DNA of 17,017 nucleotides from 66-474 sp051954935. Its GTDB lineage: Bacteria > Pseudomonadota > Gammaproteobacteria > Xanthomonadales > Rhodanobacteraceae. The notes below the pieces were generated by a model that worked only from the letters and a program-made list of their open reading frames with translations, was not told the origin of the DNA and ran no database searches. Numbering within the stretch: position 1 is the first letter of the stretch; each line of letters opens with the position of its first letter. Location: contig JBQCHG010000007.1 of the NCBI GenBank assembly GCA_051954935.1, positions 1 through 17,017 of the forward strand. Direction: 5' to 3'. Below are positions 1 through 6,883 of this stretch, one piece after another. A program made the translations under genes and the position numbers.

Positions 1-87
1 TGGTGCCGAAGGTGGGACTCGAACCCACACGCTTTTAAGGGCGGTGGATTTTGAGTCCACTGCGTCTACCAATTCCGCCACTTCGGC
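1..87 (-). tRNA. tRNA-Leu, anticodon CAA
   Basis: The reverse complement folds as a complete class II (long variable arm) tRNA. The acceptor stem pairs GCCGAAG (81-87) with CTTCGGC, followed by discriminator A and an encoded CCA at 1-3. The anticodon stem pairs GTGGA with TCCAC around the loop CTCAAAA, which puts CAA at positions 34-36, reading UUG leucine codons. A variable arm of about 14 bases and a standard T arm (GTGGG TTCGAGT CCCAC) follow. The gene is intact but ends exactly at the window edge, so a downstream tRNA or terminator cannot be judged. Confidence 0.97.
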
Positions 88-99
88 AGCGGGCCGCAA

Positions 100-128
100 A
101 TTATGCTGGAGCGTGCCCGGGATTCCAA
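100..128 (-). promoter_or_regulatory. sigma-70 promoter of tRNA-Leu
   Basis: On the minus strand there is a -35 box TTGGAA (123-128), a 17-base spacer and a -10 box CATAAT (100-105). The predicted start falls about 6 bases before the mature tRNA 5' end. The segment between the -10 box and the start is GC-rich (TTGCGGC), the kind of discriminator found on stringently controlled stable-RNA promoters. Both boxes and the spacing are seen directly; regulation by ppGpp is inference. Confidence 0.65.
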
Positions 129-243
129 GGGTCTCCGCGGAGCCGGAGCCGGTGTGCGGGCGGCAGGAAAGCCCGCCTCATCCGCAGGTCGAATCCCGTG
201 CGTTGGGGTCTGCCTGAGCGGATCGCGGGTCGCGCTGCCTGGT

Positions 244-849
244 TCAGTGCGTGTTGTCCTGCGGCAGCGTCCGCTCGCCGCGGGTGTACCACTCTTCGCC
301 AGCCGGTTCGAAAACCGAACAGCAGGTCATGCGGTTCTGGTAGATGTGCAGGCTCACGGTGACCGATTCGTCACTGGGGTTGCGAATGGTGTGGTACTCG
401 TGCGGCGGGATCAGGCTGCCGGCCGAGCCGGGGCCTGCCTGGATTGCGCCGGCGGGACGGAAGCGGTAGCGGCGCGCGTCGTGCTCCAGCAGTTCGTACT
501 GGACCACTTCCAGTTCGCCGTGCCACACGCCTTCCACGCACCACATGCCGGCGTGATCGTGGATCGGCGTGCCCTGACCCGGGCTCCAGGTCATCGCCAC
601 TACGCAATAGCCATGTTCGTCACTGTGGTACAGCTCGCGACGGGCGTAATGATCCGCGCACGGTTCGAACACGCACGCGGGCAGCTCGACGTCCGGGCAG
701 CGGATCATCCGGCACAGTGCGTCGCGCAGCGCGCGCGTGACCTGTTCGGTTTCGTGTCGCGCCACCGCCGCATCCAGCGATTCGATCAGTTTGCGGCGGC
801 CGGGGAAATCAACGGCGAGCATGGGCATGTGCTGATGACGTTCGGGCAT
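244..849 (-). CDS. cysteine dioxygenase family protein (Arg-type CDO)
   Basis: This 201-residue cupin probably oxidises L-cysteine to cysteine sulfinate with a mononuclear iron centre in the cytoplasm. The iron ligands are visible: H97 and H99 in TPIHDHAGMWC, and H153 in EYHTI. Compared with rat CDO, Y68 and R70 (YAR) match the substrate-binding Tyr58/Arg60, and S166-H168-Y170 (SLHIY) match the Ser153-His155-Tyr157 triad; the spacing from H153 to Y170 is 17 residues, as in rat. The Arg argues against 3-mercaptopropionate dioxygenase, which has Gln there. C104 lines up with rat Cys93, the residue cross-linked to Tyr157; many bacterial CDOs have Gly there. The gene follows the MetX-family gene by 48 bases on the same strand. 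The ATG at 849 has no clear Shine-Dalgarno sequence; a start a few codons later (M8 or M10) is possible. Confidence 0.88.
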   Translation of the reverse strand: MPERHQHMPMLAVDFPGRRKLIESLDAAVARHETEQVTRALRDALCRMIRCPDVELPACVFEPCADHYARRELYHSDEHGYCVVAMTWSPGQGTPIHDHAGMWCVEGVWHGELEVVQYELLEHDARRYRFRPAGAIQAGPGSAGSLIPPHEYHTIRNPSDESVTVSLHIYQNRMTCCSVFEPAGEEWYTRGERTLPQDNTH

Positions 850-854
850 AAAGG

Positions 855-860
855 ATTGTA
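855..860 (-). promoter_or_regulatory. -10-like box just before the CDO start
   Basis: TACAAT lies 5 bases upstream of the CDO ATG on the minus strand, so a transcript from it would start at or next to the A of ATG, giving a leaderless message. No good -35 box is seen 16-18 bases upstream, and the box could be chance in the 48-base gap after the MetX-family gene. If real, it would let CDO be expressed separately from the upstream gene. Confidence 0.3.
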
Positions 861-897
861 GCAGCGCGCCCAGGTCGGAGATGTGACGTTTATTGCC

Positions 898-2025
898 TCA
901 GATCAGGCTTTGCATGAAACGTCCGATCGCCGCGCCGAAGCGTTCCGTGTCCACCAGGAACGCATCATGGCCCTGCGGCGAATCCAGTCCGACGAAATCC
1001 ACTTCCGCGCCGCCGGCGCGCAGGCCGCCGGCGATTTCCTCCTGTTGCTCCAGCGGGAACAGGATGTCGGTTTCCACGCCGATCACCAGCGCGCGCTGCA
1101 ACTTGATCCGCGACAGCGCCTTGCGCACCGCCGCGCCCGGCTCGTCGCCAACGTCCGGGCCGGCGTATTCGGCGATGTCGAACCAGTCGGAGGCGCGCGA
1201 CAGGTACAGGTAGCAATTCGGGTCGAAGGCGTGCACGAACCTGCGCGCGTGCGCATTGAGATACGACTCGATCTGGAATTCCGCGCCGAACGGTTCTTCC
1301 TCGCGTTTGTCAGGCTCCAGGCGGATGCGGCCGAAGCGTCCGCTCCATTCGATCGCGGAACGATAGGTGATCACGCCCAGCTTGCGCGCCAAGCTGATGC
1401 CGACCTCGGGATAGTGTTCGTCGTCGTAGTTGCCTTCGTTCCAGTTGGGATCGAGGCGAATGGCTTCGCGTTGCAGCGAGCGGATCGCGATGGCGAACGG
1501 CCGCGCCTGTGGTGCGGTGGACACGCTGACATGCGCGCGCGCCGAGCCGGGGTGATGGATCAAATATCCCAGGGATGCCATGCCGCCCATCGAGCAGCCG
1601 ACCAGCGCGGCGAGGCGCTCGATGCCCAGCCCGCGCGCCAGTTCGAATGCCGCGTTGCCGATGTCTTCGAGCGTGAGCTCCGGGAAATCCAGCCGATACG
1701 GCTTGCCGCTCGCCGGATTGATCGAGGCCGGTCCGGTCGATCCCTTGCAACTGCCCAGCGAGTTCACGCAGATGACGAACCAGCGGTTCGTATCCAGCGC
1801 CTTGCCGGGTCCGACGATGTCTTCCCACCAGCCCGGCGTGTCGTCAGCGGCACTGCGCGCCGCGTGCGCGCTGGGCGAAAGGCCGGTCAGGATCAACACG
1901 GCATTGTCGCGCTCCGCGTTCAACGTTCCCCAGGTTTCGTAACTCAGGCGCGCGCCGGTAATGGCTCCCCCTCGCTTCATGCGGAAAGGCGAGGGCAGGT
2001 CGAAATACTGGCGGGCGTCGGCCAT
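898..2025 (-). CDS. metX: MetX-family acyltransferase, probably L-serine O-succinyltransferase
   Basis: This alpha/beta hydrolase of the homoserine O-acetyltransferase (MetX) family has 375 residues from the ATG at 2025. Numbering from the longer TTG-started frame (2058, 386 residues), the nucleophile is S156 in VGCSMGGM, with D331 (ETDILFP) and H364 (PQGHDAF) completing the triad. The family fingerprints RGG, YETWG and NSLGSCKGSTGP are present. The segments LSPSAH (60-65) and GPAS (109-112), plus the overall sequence, closely resemble the Xanthomonas enzymes reassigned from homoserine acetyltransferase to serine O-succinyltransferase, which feeds cysteine synthesis through O-succinylserine. 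Substrate choice is therefore inferred. The ATG start is preferred because it places LPSPF close to the N-terminus, as in relatives; neither start has a good Shine-Dalgarno sequence. CDO follows on the same strand. Confidence 0.9.
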   Translation of the reverse strand: MADARQYFDLPSPFRMKRGGAITGARLSYETWGTLNAERDNAVLILTGLSPSAHAARSAADDTPGWWEDIVGPGKALDTNRWFVICVNSLGSCKGSTGPASINPASGKPYRLDFPELTLEDIGNAAFELARGLGIERLAALVGCSMGGMASLGYLIHHPGSARAHVSVSTAPQARPFAIAIRSLQREAIRLDPNWNEGNYDDEHYPEVGISLARKLGVITYRSAIEWSGRFGRIRLEPDKREEEPFGAEFQIESYLNAHARRFVHAFDPNCYLYLSRASDWFDIAEYAGPDVGDEPGAAVRKALSRIKLQRALVIGVETDILFPLEQQEEIAGGLRAGGAEVDFVGLDSPQGHDAFLVDTERFGAAIGRFMQSLI

Positions 2026-2133
2026 CGGGATCGCTGTGCGGGGATCGGAAACGCGCAAGGGTAACGAAGGCGTGCGGCGCGGCCAAGTGAGGCATCGGCC
2101 CGCGAGCGTTCCTTGCTAACGGCTTTGCCGATG

Positions 2134-2166
2134 CGTCATCCCGGCCAATCCATGGCCGGGATGACG
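2134..2166. repeat. perfect 14-bp REP-like palindrome after ccmI
   Basis: CGTCATCCCGGCCA (2134-2147) is followed by a 5-base loop and its exact reverse complement (2153-2166). It begins 20 bases downstream of the ccmI stop, upstream of the MetX-family gene. No run of T follows on either strand, so it is not a standard intrinsic terminator. It resembles the dispersed intergenic palindromes of Xanthomonadales and may stop or stabilise the 3' end of the ccm transcript. Confidence 0.75.
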
Positions 2167-2185
2167 AATTGTCATATGCCGCCCG

Positions 2186-3313
2186 TCAGCGAACCCGGTC
2201 AATCACCAGCGCCACCGGCTGCTTCGCATCACTCGCGGCCTGCACCGGCTGCGCTTCCAGATCGCCGACTTGCGGCATGGCATTGCCTGATTTGCTGATG
2301 CGCGCTGAAACCTGCACGCGCGGGAAGGACGACAGTTTCAATTGCGGCGTCATCGCCATCGCGTCGGTCAGTGTGACGCTTGCCGGCAGCGCGGAGGCTT
2401 TGAGGCGCGCCACCGCCAGTGGCATCGGCGGGCCGTTGAGTGCGCGTGCGTAGACGAACAGCGTGTCGTCTGGCGCCACCTTGCCCGCCAGCTTTGGATC
2501 GAGCTTCACCTGCACCCTGAGTGCAACCGAAGACGGTGCTTCCCCGGCATTCGCGCTCTCGGAATTCACTGCCGTTGTGGCCGCGGGTGCGATGGGCGCA
2601 GCGTGCTGCGCCGCCACCGCCTGCGCGATCGCCTCGGCTTCCGCCTGCGTTTTGCCCTGGGCGCGCGCCTGCGCCATCGCGATCTGCCCGTTCACCGCGG
2701 CAGCGATGCCGGAGCCGGGCTGCAGCAGGGTCAGCAGATGCTTCCAGTGTGCGAGCGCATCGTTGAAACGCCCGAGCTGGTAATCGCTGATGCCGAGCAG
2801 CCAGAGGCCGCGCTGGTGGTCGGGCGCGAGCGCGACCGCGCGTTCCAGCAGCTTGCGCGAGTCGCCCTCGATGCGATGATCGGTCCGCACCTGCGCATCG
2901 GCTTCCGCGAACGCCACCATGGTGTCCGGATCGTCCGGCTTCAGCTTGAGCGCATAGCCGTATGCATCGCGCGCGTCCGCCGGACGGTCCATCGCCGTGT
3001 ATGCCTGCCCGAGCAGCAGCCAGCCTTCCGGATGGTTGGGCGAGCGCTGCAGCTTGGCGCGCAGCTCCGCCGTGGCCTGCGCGAAGTCCATCTTGCCCGC
3101 ATCGGCCACTGGCGCGCGTAGCGCGTCGGGTGTTCCAATCCATGCATAGAGTCCGATCGCCACGAGTGGCAACGCGAATGCGATCAGCAGGGACAGAATG
3201 AAGGGCATGCGCGCGCGGCCATTGCGGCGCCCGGCGTGCACCAGCGGCAGCAACACGCAGGCCAGCGCCGCGGCCAGCATGAGCGCCGCAATCACGAAGA
3301 ACCAGATGTTCAC
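2186..3313 (-). CDS. ccmI: cytochrome c maturation protein CcmI (CycH), TPR apocytochrome chaperone
   Basis: This inner-membrane protein holds apocytochrome c for the haem lyase. The 375 residues begin with two membrane segments (about 3-25 and 36-57, starting NIWFFVIAALMLAAAL) separated by a short basic loop. TPR-type helices follow in the region GWLLLGQAYTAMDRPADARD to HQRGLWLLGISDYQLGRF, then an Ala/Gln-rich linker and a beta-rich periplasmic C-terminal domain. The start is a GTG (3313) overlapping the ccmH stop as GTGA; the frame stays open further upstream, but that part is only ccmH read in another frame. In E. coli the equivalent is fused to CcmH; here it is separate. It is the last gene of the ccm operon. 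Confidence 0.93.
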   Translation of the reverse strand: MNIWFFVIAALMLAAALACVLLPLVHAGRRNGRARMPFILSLLIAFALPLVAIGLYAWIGTPDALRAPVADAGKMDFAQATAELRAKLQRSPNHPEGWLLLGQAYTAMDRPADARDAYGYALKLKPDDPDTMVAFAEADAQVRTDHRIEGDSRKLLERAVALAPDHQRGLWLLGISDYQLGRFNDALAHWKHLLTLLQPGSGIAAAVNGQIAMAQARAQGKTQAEAEAIAQAVAAQHAAPIAPAATTAVNSESANAGEAPSSVALRVQVKLDPKLAGKVAPDDTLFVYARALNGPPMPLAVARLKASALPASVTLTDAMAMTPQLKLSSFPRVQVSARISKSGNAMPQVGDLEAQPVQAASDAKQPVALVIDRVR

Positions 3314-3900
3314 CAGTCGTCCCCTGTCTCCGCGGTTGCCGCAACCTGCGCGGCCGGCTTCGCTCGCCTTCGCAGCAGCACCAGCACGACGATGCCACCG
3401 GCCAGCACCAGCGCCGCCGGCCCGAACCACAGCAGTACGGTCGAGGCCTTCAATGGCGGGTCGTACAGCACGAAGTCCGAATAGCGCGCGACCAGGTAAT
3501 GCTTGATCTGCTCGTCGGATTTGCCCTGCTGCATCATGTCGAAGATCTGGTGGCGGAGATCCTTGGCGAGATCCGCATTGGACGCGTCAAGGCTCTCGTT
3601 CTGGCAGACCATGCAGCGGAGTTGCGAGGTGAGATGCTGGAAGCGTTGGCGCTGCGCGGCATCCTTGAACGGCAGCGGGTCGATCGCGAAGGCGGGAAGG
3701 ATGATCGCGAATATCAGCAACGCGGCGGCCAAAAGGCGCCAGAAATTGCGTGATTTTCTCCCGTGCGGGGAGAGGGGAGTGCAAAGTATTTCGCAAGCCC
3801 CCTCATCCGGTCTGCGGCCATCACGGAGCTTTCGGCCATGGATGGCGGCTTTGCCCCCAGGGGGAGAAGGGAGAGCGAAGAAACGTTCAGCAGGGGTCAT
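3310..3900 (-). CDS. ccmH: cytochrome c maturation protein CcmH (CycL) with a repeat-derived N-terminal extension
   Basis: This membrane-anchored periplasmic thioredox protein reduces apocytochrome CXXCH thiols and works with CcmG and the CcmF/I haem lyase. The redox motif is LRCMVCQN (C96, C99), followed by the conserved SDEQIKHYLVARYSDFVLYDPP region and one C-terminal membrane helix (about 152-176). At 196 residues it is roughly 45 longer than usual. A normal signal sequence (about 53-72, ending AFA) comes only after some 50 residues; about residues 8-50 are encoded by a palindromic repeat inserted in frame. The ATG overlaps the ccmG stop (ATGA). There is no other in-frame ATG or GTG before the hydrophobic segment (only a TTG inside it), so the extension is probably translated and then lost with the signal peptide. 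Confidence 0.92.
   Translation of the reverse strand: MTPAERFFALPSPPGGKAAIHGRKLRDGRRPDEGACEILCTPLSPHGRKSRNFWRLLAAALLIFAIILPAFAIDPLPFKDAAQRQRFQHLTSQLRCMVCQNESLDASNADLAKDLRHQIFDMMQQGKSDEQIKHYLVARYSDFVLYDPPLKASTVLLWFGPAALVLAGGIVVLVLLRRRAKPAAQVAATAETGDDW
3752..3878. repeat. palindrome-rich repeat element inside the 5' end of ccmH
   Basis: One end carries a C/G palindrome (TTGCCCCCAGGGGGAG, 3851-3866) next to GAAGGGAGAG. The other end carries CTCCCGTGCGGGGAG (3759-3773) and a CCCCCTCATCCGG stretch (3798-3810), a wording common in Xanthomonadales intergenic repeats. The core at 3822-3846 matches 14157-14181 at 22 of 25 bases. The reading frame of ccmH stays open through the whole element. The outer limits are estimated from where normal ccmH-like sequence resumes. 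Confidence 0.7.
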
Positions 3901-4442
3901 TGCTTGGCGCCCTGTGCGGCCTTGATCGCCGGATCGAGTTCCTGCGCGATCACTTCCGGTGTCAGCGGGCCGATGTGCTTGTAGCGGATCACGCCCTGGG
4001 CATCCACCAGGAAGGTTTCGGGCGCACCGTACACGCCAAAGTCGATCGCGGTCGCGCCACTGACGTCGGCCAGCACTTCGTGATACGGATTGCCGTGCTC
4101 GTCCAGCCAGGCTTTCGCGTCGGCGGCCTGGTCCTTGTAGTCGTAGCCGATCAGCGGCACCCCGAGCTTCTTCGAGTATTCCATCAGCACCGGGTGTTCC
4201 TCGCCGCAGGCGAAGCACCAGCTCGCGAACACGTTGATCAGGTACGGCTTGCCGAGCAGGTCGGCTTTGCGCACGCGCTGCGCCGGATCTTGCAGCCGCG
4301 GCAGGTCGAAGGCGGGCGCGGCCTTGCCGATCAGCGGCGAGGGCACGTAGCGTGCGTCGTGATGTTGGTTCCAGACGATGCCCACGCCGAACAGCGCTAC
4401 CAGCAATGCGAACACGACGAACGGGATCAGCCGCGCGTTCAT
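3897..4442 (-). CDS. ccmG: thiol:disulfide oxidoreductase CcmG (DsbE)
   Basis: This 181-residue membrane-tethered thioredoxin-like protein reduces disulfides in apocytochrome c or CcmH in the periplasm. It has an uncleaved N-terminal anchor (about 6-24), the family entry segment IGKAAPAFDLPRL (38-50), the active site WCFAC (C76, C79) and the cis-proline loop GAPETFLVD (P141). The overall length and the GVYGAPETF block are typical of DsbE. The FA pair between the cysteines differs from the more usual PT, VP or EP. The ATG overlaps the ccmF stop as ATGA. The frame remains open far upstream, but that part is only ccmF read out of frame. Confidence 0.95.
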   Translation of the reverse strand: MNARLIPFVVFALLVALFGVGIVWNQHHDARYVPSPLIGKAAPAFDLPRLQDPAQRVRKADLLGKPYLINVFASWCFACGEEHPVLMEYSKKLGVPLIGYDYKDQAADAKAWLDEHGNPYHEVLADVSGATAIDFGVYGAPETFLVDAQGVIRYKHIGPLTPEVIAQELDPAIKAAQGAKQ

Positions 4443-6409
4443 GCGTTCTGTTCCGCCGGCAGCACGGGCAGCGCCGGCACGGTTTCCGGTTGCTGCGCTT
4501 CGCTGCGCAAACGGAAGCGCTTGTCCGCCGCGGCGCAAAAGCCGCCGAGCATCATCAGCAGGCCGCCGGCCCAGATCCAGCGCACGAACGGCTTGTCGTA
4601 GACGCGGACCGCCCAGGCGCCGTTGCCGATCGGATCGCCCAGCGAGACGTACAGATCGCGGAACACGCCCGGATGGATCGAAGCTTCCGTCTGCACCTGG
4701 CCGCGCGGATAGGTGCGCTTCTGCGGGTGCAGGGTGACGACGAGATTGCCGTCCTTCGAGACTTCGACCGTGCCCTGCTGCGCCAGCCAGTTGGGCCCCT
4801 GCGTCTCGCCCACGCCATCGAAGCGGAAGTCGTACGCGCCGACGTGCACGGTTTCGCCGGGCGAGAGCGCGACGTCCTGCTCGACGCTGAGTGAGCGTGT
4901 CAGGATCGCACCGGCGATGAACACGCCCACGCCGACATGCGCGAACAGCATGCCTGCCATCTCCAGTGGATAGCGTTTGCCACGCGGCGCTTCCTTCCAG
5001 CGTTTGATTGCGTAGAACGCGGTGCCTGCGAGCACGTAGGTGGAAGCGGTCACGCCGAGCAGCGGCATGAAGCCGCGCGCGCCCAGCACCCAGCCGATGA
5101 TGCCGGCCAGCACCGCAAGCCCGACGATGCGCGCGAGCGCTCGTTTCCAGATCGCGATGTCGGCCTTGCCCCAGCGCGACAGCGGCGCGAACGGTAGCGC
5201 CAGCACCAGCGGCGTCATCAGCAGCATGAAAAGAAAACCGAAGTAGGGCGCGCCGACCGAAATGCGGCCGATGTTGAAAGCCTCGCCGACCAGCGGATAC
5301 AGCGTGCCGAGCAGCACCGTGGCTGCTGCGACCGTCAGCATCAGGTTGCCGACCAGGATCAGGGTTTCGCGCGAAGCCAGCGCAAAGGGCTTGCCACCTG
5401 CGACCTTCGGCGCACGCAGCGCGTACAGCAGCAGCGAACCACCGACCACCACCGCGAGGAAACCTAGGATGAATACGCCGCGTTTCGGATCGGCCGCGAA
5501 CGAATGCACGCTGGTCAGCACGCCCGAACGAACCAGGAAGGTACCGAGCAGCGACAGCGAGAACGCGAAGATCGCCAACAGCAGGGTCCACGCGCGCAGT
5601 CCGCCGCGCTTGTCGGTCACCGCCTGCGCATGGATCAGCGCGGCGCCGACCAGCCATGGCATGAAGCTCGCGTTCTCGACCGGATCCCAGAACCACCAGC
5701 CGCCCCAGCCCAGTTCCGAATACGCCCACCAGCTCCCGGCGACGATGCCGGCGGAGAGGAACCCCCACGCGACGTTCGTCCAGGGACGCGACCAGCGCAC
5801 CCAGGTGGATTGCAGTTCGCCGCCCAGCAGAGCGGCGATCGCGAACGCGAAGGCCACGCTGAAACCGACGTAGCCCATGTACAGAACCGGCGGATGCATG
5901 ATCAGGCCGGGATCCTGCAACACGGGATTGAGGTCCACGCCGTCCATCGGTGCAGGAATCAAGCGTGCGAAGGGATTCGAGGTCGTCAGCGAGAACAGCA
6001 GGAAGCCGAACGCGACGAAGCCGAGCACGCCCAGCACGCGCGCGTAGAACTTTTCCGGCAGCTTGCCGCCCAGCGCAGCGACCGCGAGGGTCCAGATGTC
6101 CAGGATCAGCACCCATAGAAGCAACGAGCCTTCGTGCGCGCCCCACACCGCCGAGAAGCGATACCACCACGGCAGTTCCAGGTTGCTGTTCTGCGCGACG
6201 TAGGCGACCGAGAAATCCTGCACCAGGAATGCCCAGGTCAGGATTCCGAACGCGAGCGCCACGAACACGAACTGGCCGACGGCAAGCGAACGCGCGGTCG
6301 CCATCAGCGGCTTGCTGTCGCGCCAGGCTCCAACGACCGGCAGCACGCATTGCAGGCCGGACAGGATGAGCGCGAGGATCAGCGCGAGCTGGCCCAGTTC
6401 GGGGATCAT
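4439..6409 (-). CDS. ccmF: haem lyase subunit CcmF
   Basis: CcmF is the core of the System I synthetase that attaches haem to the CXXCH motif. The 656 residues form many membrane helices. The WWD haem-handling motif is at 234-243 (GWGGWWFWDP). Four histidines known to be essential in E. coli CcmF (173, 261, 303, 491) are matched by H172 (IMHPPV), H260, H302 (SVHSF) and H491 (FAHVGV). A large periplasmic beta-rich domain (about 505-605) precedes the last helix. The length fits the family closely. The start ATG overlaps the ccmE stop, and the stop overlaps the ccmG start, both as ATGA, suggesting translational coupling and equal expression. Confidence 0.98.
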   Translation of the reverse strand: MIPELGQLALILALILSGLQCVLPVVGAWRDSKPLMATARSLAVGQFVFVALAFGILTWAFLVQDFSVAYVAQNSNLELPWWYRFSAVWGAHEGSLLLWVLILDIWTLAVAALGGKLPEKFYARVLGVLGFVAFGFLLFSLTTSNPFARLIPAPMDGVDLNPVLQDPGLIMHPPVLYMGYVGFSVAFAFAIAALLGGELQSTWVRWSRPWTNVAWGFLSAGIVAGSWWAYSELGWGGWWFWDPVENASFMPWLVGAALIHAQAVTDKRGGLRAWTLLLAIFAFSLSLLGTFLVRSGVLTSVHSFAADPKRGVFILGFLAVVVGGSLLLYALRAPKVAGGKPFALASRETLILVGNLMLTVAAATVLLGTLYPLVGEAFNIGRISVGAPYFGFLFMLLMTPLVLALPFAPLSRWGKADIAIWKRALARIVGLAVLAGIIGWVLGARGFMPLLGVTASTYVLAGTAFYAIKRWKEAPRGKRYPLEMAGMLFAHVGVGVFIAGAILTRSLSVEQDVALSPGETVHVGAYDFRFDGVGETQGPNWLAQQGTVEVSKDGNLVVTLHPQKRTYPRGQVQTEASIHPGVFRDLYVSLGDPIGNGAWAVRVYDKPFVRWIWAGGLLMMLGGFCAAADKRFRLRSEAQQPETVPALPVLPAEQNA

Positions 6410-6873
6410 TGCGCGCCGCCTTCCCGAGCGATCGCGGGTACCTTGTGCGCGGCTTTTGCCTTCGCGATCGCGTCGGCGACTTCCTTCGGCATGTAAGTCT
6501 CGTCGTGCTTGGCCAGTACCTGCGTGGCGGTGAATCCACTTCCACTCATGTGTCCGGTCGTGACCACGCTCTGGCCTTCGCGGAAGAGATCCGGAAGGAT
6601 GCCGGTGTATTGCACGGGCATGTCGTGGAAGCGGTCGGTAATCACGAAATCGGTCGTGAGCGTGCCGGTCACGCGATGCACGCTGCCTTCCTTCACGATC
6701 CCGCCCAGCCGGAACGCGGCGCTCGCGGGTGCCTTGCCCGCTTCCACTTCGGAAGGCGAATACAGATACGTCATGTTCTGCTGCAGCGCGAACACGGTCA
6801 GCGCCGCAGCGATGCCGACCGCAAGCACGATCAGCGAGATCACGATCAGGCGGCGTTTGCGGACGGGATTCAT
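6406..6873 (-). CDS. ccmE: haem chaperone CcmE
   Basis: CcmE binds haem covalently in the periplasm and passes it to CcmF. The 155-residue protein has one N-terminal membrane anchor (about 9-30) after a basic MNPVRKRR start, an OB-fold beta barrel with the FRLGGIVKEGSV block, and the haem-binding signature LAKHDETYMP, in which H123 is the covalent ligand and Y127 the axial one. The flexible C-terminal tail is short. The ATG at 6873 is chosen because GAGGT lies 7-8 bases upstream and overlaps the ccmD stop; the open frame extends 25 codons further but through ccmD. Ten bases separate it from ccmD. Confidence 0.96.
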   Translation of the reverse strand: MNPVRKRRLIVISLIVLAVGIAAALTVFALQQNMTYLYSPSEVEAGKAPASAAFRLGGIVKEGSVHRVTGTLTTDFVITDRFHDMPVQYTGILPDLFREGQSVVTTGHMSGSGFTATQVLAKHDETYMPKEVADAIAKAKAAHKVPAIAREGGAQ

Positions 6874-6883
6874 GACGACGACC

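Noticed and set aside
130..243. GGCGG/CCGCC mini-hairpin downstream of CDO as a terminator
   Set aside because: Short stem, large loop and no T run; indistinguishable from background in GC-rich DNA.
883..2064. 393-codon open frame on the plus strand opposite the MetX-family gene
   Set aside because: Arg/Ala/Gln-rich composition without recognisable motifs; the minus strand encodes a complete enzyme with its catalytic triad. High GC creates such antisense frames.
2026..2133. Possible riboswitch (SAM or cysteine-related) ahead of the MetX-family gene
   Set aside because: The leader is short and shows no recognisable SAM-box core or paired architecture.
3897..6545. 882-codon minus-strand frame that could look like a CcmF-CcmG fusion
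   Set aside because: The upstream 700 codons are ccmF read in the wrong frame (Arg/Gly-rich). CcmF ends at 4439 in its own frame and CcmG starts at 4442.
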